Origin: RHLJ01 sp048058975
GTDB taxonomy: Bacteria; Bacteroidota; Rhodothermia; Balneolales; Balneolaceae
NCBI GenBank assembly: GCA_048058975.1
Contig: JBLLNP010000013.1
Location: 1 to 64,000, forward strand
Length of the DNA: 64,000 nucleotides
Direction of reading: 5' to 3'
Shown: piece after piece, positions 1 to 9,210 of the stretch
How the letters are laid out: every line of letters starts with the position of its first letter
Position numbering within the stretch: position 1 is the first letter of the stretch
Notes under the pieces: model-generated
Databases searched by the model: none
What the model was told of the DNA's origin: nothing
The model's input: the letters and a program-made list of their open reading frames with translations, nothing else
Program-made: the position numbers and the translations under genes

Positions 1-148
1 CTTTTCTCTGATCGGGAACCGTAATTCCCAGAAACTTATCCCCCTCACCATACTCTCCAGGATTATTTTTGAAGAACCGCGCTGAATGAGCCGCTTTATC
101 TGGCGTTGCATATTCTTTTAGTTCAAGGAAAGCTAGTTTGAAAGTCAT
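1..148 (-). CDS. DNA alkylation repair protein, AlkD-like (partial, N-terminus only)
   Basis: The reverse strand from an ATG at 148 reads without a stop to the window edge. The translation begins MTFKLAFLELKEYATP and continues through RFFKNNPGEYGEGDKFLGI, then a VPDQRK motif. A phenylalanine pair, then GEYGEGD and a VPDxRK turn, is the opening pattern of the HEAT-like AlkD family, which removes positively charged alkylated bases such as 3- and 7-alkylpurines. Only about 49 residues are visible, so the catalytic part cannot be checked. The start overlaps the stop of the upstream DUF3667 gene (ATGA), so the two are probably translated together. Confidence 0.7.
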   Translation of the reverse strand, partial: MTFKLAFLELKEYATPDKAAHSARFFKNNPGEYGEGDKFLGITVPDQRK

Positions 149-882
149 AGATCAAAAACTATCACAATAAAAATGGAAATAAACTGGCCAACAATTACAT
201 AAAAAATCCAGGAAAGCAGATTTACAAAGAAAGCCTTTGTAATACGCCAGTGCCACTTACCTTCGTGAAAATTTGAAATTACATATATCGGATATATTAG
301 TACCATTAAGTAATTCAGTAGAAAAATATAGGGCGTAATAGTAACCCCCAAAATGATAAAGACAGTAAAAAAGATGTACTGAGCAACGGTATAAAAGCCA
401 AGGGCTAAATACTCTACAAAATAAAACCCCGATTTTCGGAAGAAGAGTTTATTAAACATAGCCAGAAAAAAGGCATAAAAAAGCAGGAACAAGTTGATAT
501 TATTTCTGAAGAAATAAGAACCTTTAGTTTGTGGGTTATCAGGGTTAGGCTGTTGAATAGCTCCCATCATTTCTCCCACTGCGCGTATTGGATCGAAGTC
601 GATTACATTTTGTATTACAAGGTAAATTGCCAATAAGAATATGTAATACCGGATTGGATGAGAGTATTTCTTTCTTTTCCCAAAAATATATTCCTTGATC
701 AGAGCTGCGGGTCGGGTTATTAATCCTGTAATAGTTCGGAAAAGAGGAGCGTCAAAGTCGAAATAGTGCTCCAGTATATCTCGGGTAGATTCTTTGAAAA
801 TAATTCGCCCGCTATTTGGGCGTTGTCCGCAATTGGGGCAAAAGTTCCCCTCAAACTCAGTACCACAGTTGTTGCATTCCAT
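145..882 (-). CDS. DUF3667 family membrane protein with N-terminal zinc ribbon
   Basis: The 245-residue protein opens with a CxxC...CxxC zinc ribbon (MECNNCGTEFEGNFCPNCGQ), followed by a soluble stretch and at least four hydrophobic segments (roughly residues 78-95, 130-150, 155-185 and 215-245). This is the DUF3667 layout common in Bacteroidota. The function is unknown. The ATG at 882 starts directly at the zinc ribbon, and the stop overlaps the start of the AlkD-like gene by 4 nt, so the pair forms a small operon. The domain assignment is by pattern. No catalytic role is claimed. Confidence 0.7.
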   Translation of the reverse strand: MECNNCGTEFEGNFCPNCGQRPNSGRIIFKESTRDILEHYFDFDAPLFRTITGLITRPAALIKEYIFGKRKKYSHPIRYYIFLLAIYLVIQNVIDFDPIRAVGEMMGAIQQPNPDNPQTKGSYFFRNNINLFLLFYAFFLAMFNKLFFRKSGFYFVEYLALGFYTVAQYIFFTVFIILGVTITPYIFLLNYLMVLIYPIYVISNFHEGKWHWRITKAFFVNLLSWIFYVIVGQFISIFIVIVFDL

Positions 883-917
883 ACCCTTAATATGAACATA
901 AAAAGCTTAGTTCGAAA

Positions 918-1751
918 CTACTTTTTGGTTCTGTTCCAGGTCAAAAAAGCAACGCCTCCAATTATGATAAGCGCCCCACCGAATTGCTTAAGTGTAAGCA
1001 TCTCACCAAGAAAAATAATGGAAAGAGTAATTGTTGAAACAGGCCCGATTGTACCAATTATTGATACGTTCGGTGCACCAAGTCTTTTAATACCTTCATT
1101 AATCATAAAGGAAGGGATTACCGTTGCAAATACAGCCATAGCAATACTGTATAAATAAACCTCGGTTTGAAAGCCAAAAAGATTAGAATTGGTGGTGATG
1201 AAGAAGTGGATAAAAACCAGGAAGCAAGAAATAATCATCGAATAAGCAGTTAATCGTACGCTGCCAACTCCTGATACCACTGCGTAGCTAATCACCATAT
1301 AGCTTGCGTAAAAGAAGGCGCTCAATCCTACAAATATTGATCCAAGTAATAACTCTTCACTAGTTCCTGTAGTGATTCCACCTCTATCTGAAAAGATGAT
1401 AATCATCCCACCGTAGGTAATAATAATGGAGATAATCATTTTCAGAGAAATTTTCTTTTTCAGGAATAACGCTGTAAGGATTAATACAATAGTTGGATAA
1501 GTAAAAAGAATCAGCCGCTCCAAACTGGCGGTTATATAAGTCAATCCTTTAAAATCAAAATAACTGGAGAGGTAATACCCAACAATTCCAATTGCGAGTA
1601 AACCAAGTTTTTCTCTTTTTGAAAGAGGTTTCGCCTTCCATTTCTTTCGGTGGTAAAACCAGACTCCAACATAGAAAGGCAAAGAAAATAACATGCGGAA
1701 CAGGAGCAAACTTACTGAATCAATATCATACTGATAGGCGAGTTTCACCAT
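918..1751 (-). CDS. EamA/DMT-family transporter
   Basis: The product is a 277-residue, highly hydrophobic protein with about nine to ten membrane helices in two halves, as in EamA (drug/metabolite) exporters of the inner membrane. The second half shows the usual GxAxxPSF-type turn near residue 210 (ATVIPSFMINEGIKRLGA) and ends in a basic tail. The substrate is unknown. The ATG at 1751 leaves the first helix short. The frame stays open upstream to a stop at 1842-1844 and encodes a hydrophobic stretch (GVLLTVVGFILYSSKAV) that looks like the missing first half of helix 1, but no ATG, GTG or TTG lies there. The start is therefore uncertain. Confidence 0.75.
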   Translation of the reverse strand: MVKLAYQYDIDSVSLLLFRMLFSLPFYVGVWFYHRKKWKAKPLSKREKLGLLAIGIVGYYLSSYFDFKGLTYITASLERLILFTYPTIVLILTALFLKKKISLKMIISIIITYGGMIIIFSDRGGITTGTSEELLLGSIFVGLSAFFYASYMVISYAVVSGVGSVRLTAYSMIISCFLVFIHFFITTNSNLFGFQTEVYLYSIAMAVFATVIPSFMINEGIKRLGAPNVSIIGTIGPVSTITLSIIFLGEMLTLKQFGGALIIIGGVAFLTWNRTKK

Positions 1752-1843
1752 TACTGCTTTCGATGAGTAGAGGATGAAGCCGACTACCGTTAATAAAACT
1801 CCTGTTAGTGTTGCTCGTTGGATATTTTTTCCCGAATAATATT

Positions 1844-1872
1844 AAAAAAGCCTTCCGGGTTGGAAGGCTTTT
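1844..1872 (-). terminator. Rho-independent terminator after the amidohydrolase gene
   Basis: A perfect 11-bp stem AAAAGCCTTCC / GGAAGGCTTTT with a 5-nt loop, followed on the minus strand by a run of six T. It lies 25 nt beyond the stop at 1897 and just before the EamA reading frame, so it separates the two genes. Confidence 0.85.
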
Positions 1873-1896
1873 AAAGATACAAATGAAAACGATTAA

Positions 1897-4800
1897 TTAA
1901 TTCCGGTTAAAACAAGAACACTGCAATCCCGCAGCTTCAAGTGTTATGGCGTGCCAGTCAAATTGATCCTGATATCCATCACGTTCCCACCAGAAAGGAA
2001 GGCGTTCGTTGGTTTGATTACCAATTTCATTTAAAGTAGCCGCATCAAAAAGACGTCCGTTTACCATGGTATATCTAACGGAATTAGTGTTATTGATGTC
2101 TTCTAAAGGATTTGCATCCAATACAATCAAATCAGCGAGTTTACCTACTTCAAGTGAACCAATGTCGGCATCAAGTCCTAAGTAATGAGCTCCATTTATT
2201 GTTGCTACACGTAGTGCTTCCATATTAGTCATGCCGCCCTGACTCATCATCCATAGTTCCCAGTGAGCTCCAAGCCCCTGTAGCTGGCCATGAGCTCCCA
2301 GATTTACTTTCACGCCCGCATCAGTAAGTAGTTTTGATGATTCGGCCGTCAGTATATGTCCGTGATCATATTCTTCATCAGGAATCATGGTACGATGTCG
2401 GGACCGGGGATCAATCACACTTCTTGGTGTGAATGACAGTAGTTTTTCATTCTCCCATACATTGTACTTTTGGTAGAAATAGTATTCTCCGCTCACGCTC
2501 CCATAATTTACGATATGTGTTGGGGTATATCCTGTTTCACTGGCGCTCCAAAGTTCACGAACATCCTTATACAGCGGAACCACAGGAATATTATGTTCAA
2601 CGCCTGTATGACCGTCCAGGATCATGCTCATGTTGTGGAAGAAGAAAGAACCACCTTCAGGAACCACCATCATTTCGAGTTCCTTCGCGGCTTTAATTAC
2701 CTGTTGGCGTTGATCTCTTCTTGGCTGGTTGTAGCTTTTTACTGTGAACGCCCCAAATGCCTTAGTTCGTTTTAAAGCAAATAATGCGTCATCATAGCTG
2801 TTGATGACAGCTTTAAAATCACCATCCGCACCATAAAGAATAATTCCTGTTGAAAACACTCTTGGTCCAATCATATTTCCTGCTTTAATGGCTTCAGAAT
2901 GAGAGAAAACCATTTCTGAATTGGAAGAAGGATCGTGAGCAGTAGTAACACCATAAGCCAGATTCGCAAGATACTCCCATTGCTGTTGTGGACTTATTCC
3001 AAGCCTGAAATTCCCAAGATGGGCATGTGCATCCACAATGCCTGGCATAATGGTTTTGCCGGTAGCATCAACTACTTTTGAGTTTTGGGGGACATCAACA
3101 TCAGAACCAATAGCCGTAATACGATTACCCTCAACAACTACAGTTCCGTTCTCAATAACTTCATCTCCATTCATGGTAATAATGCGGGCATTTGTAAAGG
3201 CAATGCTTCCTTGCGGAACATAAGTTTCCAGTTCCAATCCAATATCGATCCCAGACTTTGGAGGTTCGGGCAGGCTATCAGGAGCTCCTTCAACAAAAGT
3301 GAAGGCGTTTTTTAGGTCGATGGTGAAATACTCCTGACCGAGTGTCCAGTGTAGTTTTTGGCTGTCGTTTGACCAATGCATATGGTATCCACCTTCGCTA
3401 GCCACTTCTTTAACAGGAATGGCTTTAGTGGAAGGGCTGAGCTCTATCGGTTTTCCAGCTTGAGTAAGAGGGGCTACATACACTTTATATAGATTAGAAA
3501 ACGCAATCCATTGGTTATCAGGACTTGGCACAAATTCGTGACCATAGCTAGATGTGAAATGCGTTTTTTCGTCTTCTCCATCAAGATTAACACTGCGATA
3601 CGATTTGTCGATAGCTCCAAATAAATAGCCACCAGACTGGTAAAAGATCCGGTCTCCTGCTGCATTAAATCTTGGGAAAGCTCCTGTTTCAGTAACCTGT
3701 GTTGGTTCGCCACCTACAACCGGAATTGTAAAAATGCCTGGGTTTAACGTGTAAGCAAAACCTTGTTGTCCATTACCGCTTTCTTTTCTGAACACAATGG
3801 TTTTTCCATCCGGAGAGAAAGAAGGCTCCCGATAAATACCTTTATCAGAAGTAAGTTGGTTTGGTTTTTTAAAGCGATCTCGGCTTCTGAGATTTACTAC
3901 ATTTAAGGCGCCCATGGTTTCATCACTCCAGGAAACATAGGCTAACAGACGCCCATCGGGGGAGAAAGCAGGTTCAAATTCAAAGTCTGTTCCGTTAGTA
4001 AGTCTTACAGGTTCTTTATCAGGAAGAGTTTTCATCCAGATATATCCTGCTGCACTAAAAGCAATCGTTTTTCCATCCGGCGATGTAACAGCATTTCTAA
4101 TGGCTTTAGCAGTAAAAGTTTTTGGAGCTACTTCCTGCTTGTACCGTACTGCCTCAACTATTTCATGATTGGATTCGACCTCAAAAGGAATCACTTCAGA
4201 TTCGCCAGTAGAAACATCTATTTTGTTGATTTTTCCGTTTGCCCAAATGATGATGGATTTGCCATCCGGTGTCCAGTTGAAACCTGTATAAACACCGAAA
4301 ATTGCCCATGCTTCTTGCTGATCTTTACTCAGGTTATCGAAAAGAGGGGTTTCCAGACCAGATTCCATATCCCTCAAATACAATACAGATTTAGTTCTCA
4401 CACGCCGCACAAAAGCCAGGGTATTTCCATCTGGTGAAATTTGAGGTCGGGCTGCTCCGCCATTTCCTCCTGTTACAGTTTCAATTTCGCCAGTTTCCCG
4501 ATCGTAGCGGCGAATAACGTAAATCTGGCTATTTGGGTCTTTGTTATACTGAAAGAACCCACCTGGATAATTATCTTCGCTATAGTAGATATATCTGCCA
4601 TCTGGCGAAACGGAAGGCTCGCCGATATCCTGTTGGGCATTTTTCTTTTCTACAAGTTGTATTCCGGATCCACCTGTTTTATGGAACATCCAGATTTCTC
4701 CCGCACCAAGTGAACGACTTGAAGAGAAGTGTTTTTTTGCGATGATGTACTCGCCATCCGGCATCCAGGTTGAGTTATTCAACAACCTGAAGCTTTCTTT

Positions 4801-5169
4801 AGTAATTTGAGAGGCTTCAGATCCATCTGAATTCATTACCCAGATATTATCGCCACCACCGGCATCGCTGGTAAAAGATATATGCTTTCCATCAGGGCTA
4901 AAGCGTGGTTGAACTTCATAGGCATGTCCTCCTCTAAGTAGAGTAGCTTTGCCACCGGAAATAGGCATGATAAAGATGTCTCCCAAAAGGTCGAATACAA
5001 TGTGGTTACCATCGGGGCTTACATCAAGGTTTATCCATGTACCTTCATCAGTAGTAAAAGTAAGAGGAGTAGTTTCTCCTAAATCAGGATTGGAAACATC
5101 CCATTCGTCCTGAGCTATGATTACTGAATGGATTAAAAGAGAAATACAAAGAGTTAGAATCAGTCTCAT
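1897..5169 (-). CDS. Secreted TolB-like beta-propeller + amidohydrolase fusion
   Basis: The 1090-residue protein starts with a signal peptide (residues 1-19). Residues about 35-640 carry repeated PD40/WD40-like blades with the 'SPDGK.I.F' signature, as in TolB and DPP-IV-type propellers. Residues about 660-1060 are a metal-dependent amidohydrolase: an N-terminal beta segment, then the GIVDAHAH metal site with His715 and His717, further conserved histidines (GVEHN, NLGAHG) and an ADLIVLDANP segment near the end. Such enzymes hydrolyse amide or imide bonds in the periplasm or at the surface. The substrate is not predictable. A strong terminator follows, and upstream is a divergent sensor kinase gene, so it is probably monocistronic. 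Confidence 0.85.
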   Translation of the reverse strand: MRLILTLCISLLIHSVIIAQDEWDVSNPDLGETTPLTFTTDEGTWINLDVSPDGNHIVFDLLGDIFIMPISGGKATLLRGGHAYEVQPRFSPDGKHISFTSDAGGGDNIWVMNSDGSEASQITKESFRLLNNSTWMPDGEYIIAKKHFSSSRSLGAGEIWMFHKTGGSGIQLVEKKNAQQDIGEPSVSPDGRYIYYSEDNYPGGFFQYNKDPNSQIYVIRRYDRETGEIETVTGGNGGAARPQISPDGNTLAFVRRVRTKSVLYLRDMESGLETPLFDNLSKDQQEAWAIFGVYTGFNWTPDGKSIIIWANGKINKIDVSTGESEVIPFEVESNHEIVEAVRYKQEVAPKTFTAKAIRNAVTSPDGKTIAFSAAGYIWMKTLPDKEPVRLTNGTDFEFEPAFSPDGRLLAYVSWSDETMGALNVVNLRSRDRFKKPNQLTSDKGIYREPSFSPDGKTIVFRKESGNGQQGFAYTLNPGIFTIPVVGGEPTQVTETGAFPRFNAAGDRIFYQSGGYLFGAIDKSYRSVNLDGEDEKTHFTSSYGHEFVPSPDNQWIAFSNLYKVYVAPLTQAGKPIELSPSTKAIPVKEVASEGGYHMHWSNDSQKLHWTLGQEYFTIDLKNAFTFVEGAPDSLPEPPKSGIDIGLELETYVPQGSIAFTNARIITMNGDEVIENGTVVVEGNRITAIGSDVDVPQNSKVVDATGKTIMPGIVDAHAHLGNFRLGISPQQQWEYLANLAYGVTTAHDPSSNSEMVFSHSEAIKAGNMIGPRVFSTGIILYGADGDFKAVINSYDDALFALKRTKAFGAFTVKSYNQPRRDQRQQVIKAAKELEMMVVPEGGSFFFHNMSMILDGHTGVEHNIPVVPLYKDVRELWSASETGYTPTHIVNYGSVSGEYYFYQKYNVWENEKLLSFTPRSVIDPRSRHRTMIPDEEYDHGHILTAESSKLLTDAGVKVNLGAHGQLQGLGAHWELWMMSQGGMTNMEALRVATINGAHYLGLDADIGSLEVGKLADLIVLDANPLEDINNTNSVRYTMVNGRLFDAATLNEIGNQTNERLPFWWERDGYQDQFDWHAITLEAAGLQCSCFNRN

Positions 5170-5330
5170 ACAAATAGTTGGTTAATTAATGTCTGATAAT
5201 ACTACTTGATTAGCTCATTTTTAATCTATTTCACGAGTTTTTTCAAAAGCCTCAGTTATTAGCTATTATTAACTGTTTTAGATTAAGGATTTGCAGATAT
5301 TATTCGCGCTTAGGTTTTATTTTTTTCGGA

Positions 5331-8300
5331 GTGACTAAAAAGAAGATACTTTTAATAACTACGTTCCTGCTTGCAGGATATATGTCGGGTTTCGGGCAGA
5401 AGTATAACATCAAAACATACTCTGTAAACGATGGCCTTCCATCCAGTTTCGTCTATGATGTATTGATTGACGAAAAGGGTTTCGTGTGGTATGCTACTGA
5501 AAACGGTCTCATAAAGTTTGATGGGAAAAAGTTTGAGAACTACGATAGTAAACACGGCCTGAAAGACGCTCTCATCTACGATATACATAAAGATATAGGT
5601 GGTGATTTTTGGATTTCAACAGAGTTTGGTGGTGTAGCAAAATTCCAGAACGATACAGCTGTCTATATTTCTGAGCTACAATTATTAGATTCTACTCTTA
5701 TTAATTTTATTGGCGATGGCCCGGATGGTACTATATGGTTTGGAACTGATGATCGGGGTATTTTTGAATGGAATAAGGAAAGAGGGCTAACTCAAAAAAT
5801 TTCGGAAGAAACAGGATTACCGGACAACCAGGTTTGGGATTTTGTGTTTGATGAACAAGGAAGAGCATGGATTTCGACTTCCTCGGGGGTGGCGGTTTAC
5901 GAACAGGATGGAGGAATAACTCAGGTATTCACCAGCGAAAACGGGTTGGCCGGTGAATATACGTATCAGGTTTATCTGGCCAGTGATGGAAAAAAATGGG
6001 TACCAACCAGTAATGGTATCTCTGTAATAATGCAGGATAATAGCATTGAAAATATTACAGAAATAAATGGAAAAGAATTGAACTACGTATTTAATGTCGC
6101 TGAAGATGATGAAGGAGTAATCTGGATTGGAACTGAAAGCAACGGTTTGTATTGGTTTGATGGAGAATCATACACTCATGTAACAAAAAGAAATGGGTTG
6201 AGCAGTAATTATATATTCAGGTTGATTAAAGATGAAGACGGAACTATCTGGGTTGCTACTGATGGAAATGGAGTAAATATATTCAAAGATCGGGACTTTA
6301 AGATCCATGACGGTACATCAGGGCTAGATGCTAATTCCATTTACAGTGCACTAAAGGCTTCTGATGGTACTCTGTGGTTTGGCACAGAAGACGGTTTAAG
6401 TAGTTTTAAAAATGGAAAGTTCAAGAAGCATACACTTCCGGAAAGCTTTTTTGATGAGGATGAAATCTGGGATATCGAAGAGATGGCCAATGGAAACCTC
6501 ATTATGCTCACGTATGATTATGACATTATAGAATTTGATGGAACCAGCTTTTACCGCCCGGAATTTTTTGATTCCTTATATCCATACTATGTAAGTGATA
6601 TTTTTGCCGACGATGATGGGTCTGTATGGTTCGCTGCTTTTCAGGCCCTACTGAGATACAAAGATGGGAAACTCGAAAAATTTGACCCGCCGGAAGACGA
6701 GTACTGGCAAACCACCTTGTCATCAATTACGAAAGATTCCAGAGGATATTTATGGATAGGAACAGAAGGAGGGATTGCCCAGTTTGACGGCAAAGAGTTT
6801 AGGTATTTTTCTGAAGAACAAGGACTAAAAGGTAACAACATTTACGATGTAGAAGAAGATGACCAGGGTCATCTTTGGGTAGGCACAAATGAGGCAATTA
6901 ACGTTTTATATGACTTTGATGATGAAGGGTTTCCTCGTGAAGTTATTGAGTTCAAAACAGAGGATTTTCACCTTCAGGAAACTATTTTTCTGCAATTCGA
7001 TCAATACGGGAACTTATGGCAGGGCACCAATGGCGGATTAAATTATTTCGATATTGGGCTTTGGAGAGGACACCGCATTATCCAGCAGCAACATTTTGCA
7101 TTTAGCGATTTTGGATATGGAGTTGAATTTAATGGCTGGGCATCACTTTTGGATGATGAGGGAACTCTATGGTTTGGTAGCAACTCAAGAGGACTGATTA
7201 GCTATTCCTTTCCCAAGAAGAAAACCAAAATTGAACCATCTGCTCCACCTAAAATTTTTCTTAGAGAAATTCTGGCCAATAATGATCCTGTTTTTAATGC
7301 TTTGCAGGACATACTGGATGAGGCTCCACTCAAAATTGGCTATGAGCAAAACAATATCAACTTTCGATTTAATGCTATCGATTATAAAGATCCCAATAGA
7401 ATAGCCTACCAATACAAATTAGATGGATTTGACGAAGACTGGCAAAAGGAGGATAATATTGAAGAAGTTCGATATACTAACCTTCCACCTGGGAAGTATA
7501 ACTTTCTGATCAGAACCAAGTCCGCGAAATCTAATTGGAGTCAAACGGTAAGTCTGGCCTCTCTGGAAATCGATATCCCGTTCTGGAAAACAATTCAGTT
7601 TATTATTGCAATGGCCATTTTATGTATTATTCTGGCTGTTACCTTAGTAAAAATTTATATAGAACAGAAAGAGAAAAAGAATTTAAAAATTCTGGTGGAT
7701 GAACAAACTAAAGACCTGAAGTCTGCTTTAGACGAGAAAGAGGTATTGATTAAAGAAATCCATCACCGTGTGAAAAATAATCTTGCAGTAGTTTCTGGAC
7801 TTCTAGAGTTACAAAGCTGGAATATACCTGATGGAGAGGCTAAAAACGCTATTCAGGAAAGTAAAATGAGAGTTTTAGCAATGTCTAAAATTCATGAAAA
7901 CCTCTATCAAAATGATGATCTAGCAAGGGTAAACTTCAGGAAGTTTCTGGAAGATCTTATCAATAATGTGTCTTCAACTATGAAGAAGCCTGAGCACAAA
8001 ATAGAATTGAATCTGGAAATTGAAGATATACCAATGGATGTAAATACAGGTATTCCAGTTGGTCTTATCACGAATGAAATCTTAAGTAACTGCTTCAAAC
8101 ATGCATTTGAAACAACCAAGGCAGGTACTATTTGGGTTAAATTTAGTATGAATGCTAACTCCTATATATTGGATATAAAAGATAATGGAGTTGGTTCAGA
8201 AGAGAATATCCTGGAAAAGAAAACAACTTCTCTGGGAATTACTTTAATTAAATCTCTCTCGGGTCAGATTAATGGTAACTTAACTTACTCTGGAGAAGCT

Positions 8301-8348
8301 GGCTCTCATTTCAACATACAATTCCCTAAGCAGGAGCCTAGTTCTTAA
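5331..8348 (+). CDS. Reg_prop/Y_Y_Y sensor histidine kinase (HisKA_2 type)
   Basis: The 1005-residue protein begins at GTG with a signal peptide (AGYMSGFGQ). Residues about 25-640 hold many 'DG.IW.GT..G' two-component-regulator propeller blades, residues about 690-745 a Y_Y_Y domain, and 751-777 one membrane helix. A coiled stretch leads to a HisKA_2 dimerisation domain with EIHHRVKNN (His811 the likely phosphosite) and a HATPase domain (NEILSNCFKHAF and DNGVGS boxes). It resembles the hybrid sensors of Bacteroidota but has no receiver or AraC output domain, so it needs a partner regulator that is not adjacent. The ligand is unknown. Its 3' end overlaps the convergent crotonase gene by 11 nt. 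Confidence 0.88.
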   Translation: MTKKKILLITTFLLAGYMSGFGQKYNIKTYSVNDGLPSSFVYDVLIDEKGFVWYATENGLIKFDGKKFENYDSKHGLKDALIYDIHKDIGGDFWISTEFGGVAKFQNDTAVYISELQLLDSTLINFIGDGPDGTIWFGTDDRGIFEWNKERGLTQKISEETGLPDNQVWDFVFDEQGRAWISTSSGVAVYEQDGGITQVFTSENGLAGEYTYQVYLASDGKKWVPTSNGISVIMQDNSIENITEINGKELNYVFNVAEDDEGVIWIGTESNGLYWFDGESYTHVTKRNGLSSNYIFRLIKDEDGTIWVATDGNGVNIFKDRDFKIHDGTSGLDANSIYSALKASDGTLWFGTEDGLSSFKNGKFKKHTLPESFFDEDEIWDIEEMANGNLIMLTYDYDIIEFDGTSFYRPEFFDSLYPYYVSDIFADDDGSVWFAAFQALLRYKDGKLEKFDPPEDEYWQTTLSSITKDSRGYLWIGTEGGIAQFDGKEFRYFSEEQGLKGNNIYDVEEDDQGHLWVGTNEAINVLYDFDDEGFPREVIEFKTEDFHLQETIFLQFDQYGNLWQGTNGGLNYFDIGLWRGHRIIQQQHFAFSDFGYGVEFNGWASLLDDEGTLWFGSNSRGLISYSFPKKKTKIEPSAPPKIFLREILANNDPVFNALQDILDEAPLKIGYEQNNINFRFNAIDYKDPNRIAYQYKLDGFDEDWQKEDNIEEVRYTNLPPGKYNFLIRTKSAKSNWSQTVSLASLEIDIPFWKTIQFIIAMAILCIILAVTLVKIYIEQKEKKNLKILVDEQTKDLKSALDEKEVLIKEIHHRVKNNLAVVSGLLELQSWNIPDGEAKNAIQESKMRVLAMSKIHENLYQNDDLARVNFRKFLEDLINNVSSTMKKPEHKIELNLEIEDIPMDVNTGIPVGLITNEILSNCFKHAFETTKAGTIWVKFSMNANSYILDIKDNGVGSEENILEKKTTSLGITLIKSLSGQINGNLTYSGEAGSHFNIQFPKQEPSS

Positions 8349-9090
8349 ACTTCTCAATAAAGTTTTTGGTAAAGCTACTCAGAGCCAATCTTCCTGTAAC
8401 TTCAGCTCTGTTTTCGAGAAGAGTTTCCATATGATCGGTATTATCCCAAAGTGCTCGTTTAAGCTTTTCCATTGCTTTCGGGTTGTAACCGGATAGTTTA
8501 TCAGCCAAAGTAAGAACTGCTTCATCAAGATCTGAGGTGGATGTCACAACATCATTGTACAAACCTTTTTGATACGCCCACTCTGCTGTTCTCCATTCCG
8601 TTGCGTTGATACTCAAAGAAGAAAGAGCAGAAACACCGATTTTACGTTCCACCACAGGCGCTATTACAAAAGGGCCAATCCCGACACTCAGCTCGCTGAG
8701 TTTGATAGATGCATTTTCACTCGCAATAGCGTAATCGGATGCAGCAACAATCCCTACCCCTCCACCAACGGTTTTACCATGTACCCGGGTAATAATAAGT
8801 TTCGGGCACCTTTTCATAGCAAGAATCACTTTTCCAAACCCGGAGAAAAAACGTTTACCAGCCTCTAAATCATTTATGCCAAGTAGTTCATCGAACGAAG
8901 CTCCTGCACAAAAAGCACCGTCTCCGGAACTTTTGAGAATAACCACTGTTATTTCGGAATTACTCCCAGCTTTTGAAATCGTTTCTGCAAGGCTGTGTAA
9001 TAAAGCCTTAGGCAGCGAGTTACTTTTTGGGTGATAAAATTCGATCGTTCCGATGCTATTCGAAACATTGAGTGTTACTGATCCATCCAT
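8338..9090 (-). CDS. Enoyl-CoA hydratase/isomerase family protein (crotonase fold)
   Basis: The 250-residue product has the crotonase oxyanion-hole signatures GAFCAGASFDEL and GKTVGGGVGIVAASDYAIAS. The family hydrates or isomerises acyl-CoA thioesters. The second catalytic glutamate of true hydratases is not clearly present (SELSVGIGPFVIAPVVERKIG), so the exact reaction is open. I start at the ATG at 9090 because the protein then begins directly at the first crotonase strand (MDGSVTLNVSNSIGTIEF). The frame continues to a TTG at 9162, adding 24 unlike residues. It faces the M61 gene divergently and converges on the kinase gene. Confidence 0.82.
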   Translation of the reverse strand: MDGSVTLNVSNSIGTIEFYHPKSNSLPKALLHSLAETISKAGSNSEITVVILKSSGDGAFCAGASFDELLGINDLEAGKRFFSGFGKVILAMKRCPKLIITRVHGKTVGGGVGIVAASDYAIASENASIKLSELSVGIGPFVIAPVVERKIGVSALSSLSINATEWRTAEWAYQKGLYNDVVTSTSDLDEAVLTLADKLSGYNPKAMEKLKRALWDNTDHMETLLENRAEVTGRLALSSFTKNFIEKFKN

Positions 9091-9104
9091 GCCCGAAAAT
9101 AGAT

Positions 9105-9112
9105 TAATTTTG
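9105..9112 (+). promoter_or_regulatory. Candidate -7 element for the M61 peptidase gene
   Basis: TAATTTTG matches the Bacteroidota-type -7 consensus TAnnTTTG, about 100 nt upstream of the M61 start. No convincing -33 TTTG was placed, so this is weak evidence. Confidence 0.25.
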
Positions 9113-9210
9113 GAGGAAAATGAATTCCCGTTTTTTAATTCTTTAACAGTATAACCTTGCAACCCACCTTTAAGCTCATCATATTCGTGCTTTATTAAAA
9201 AAGAAACCCT

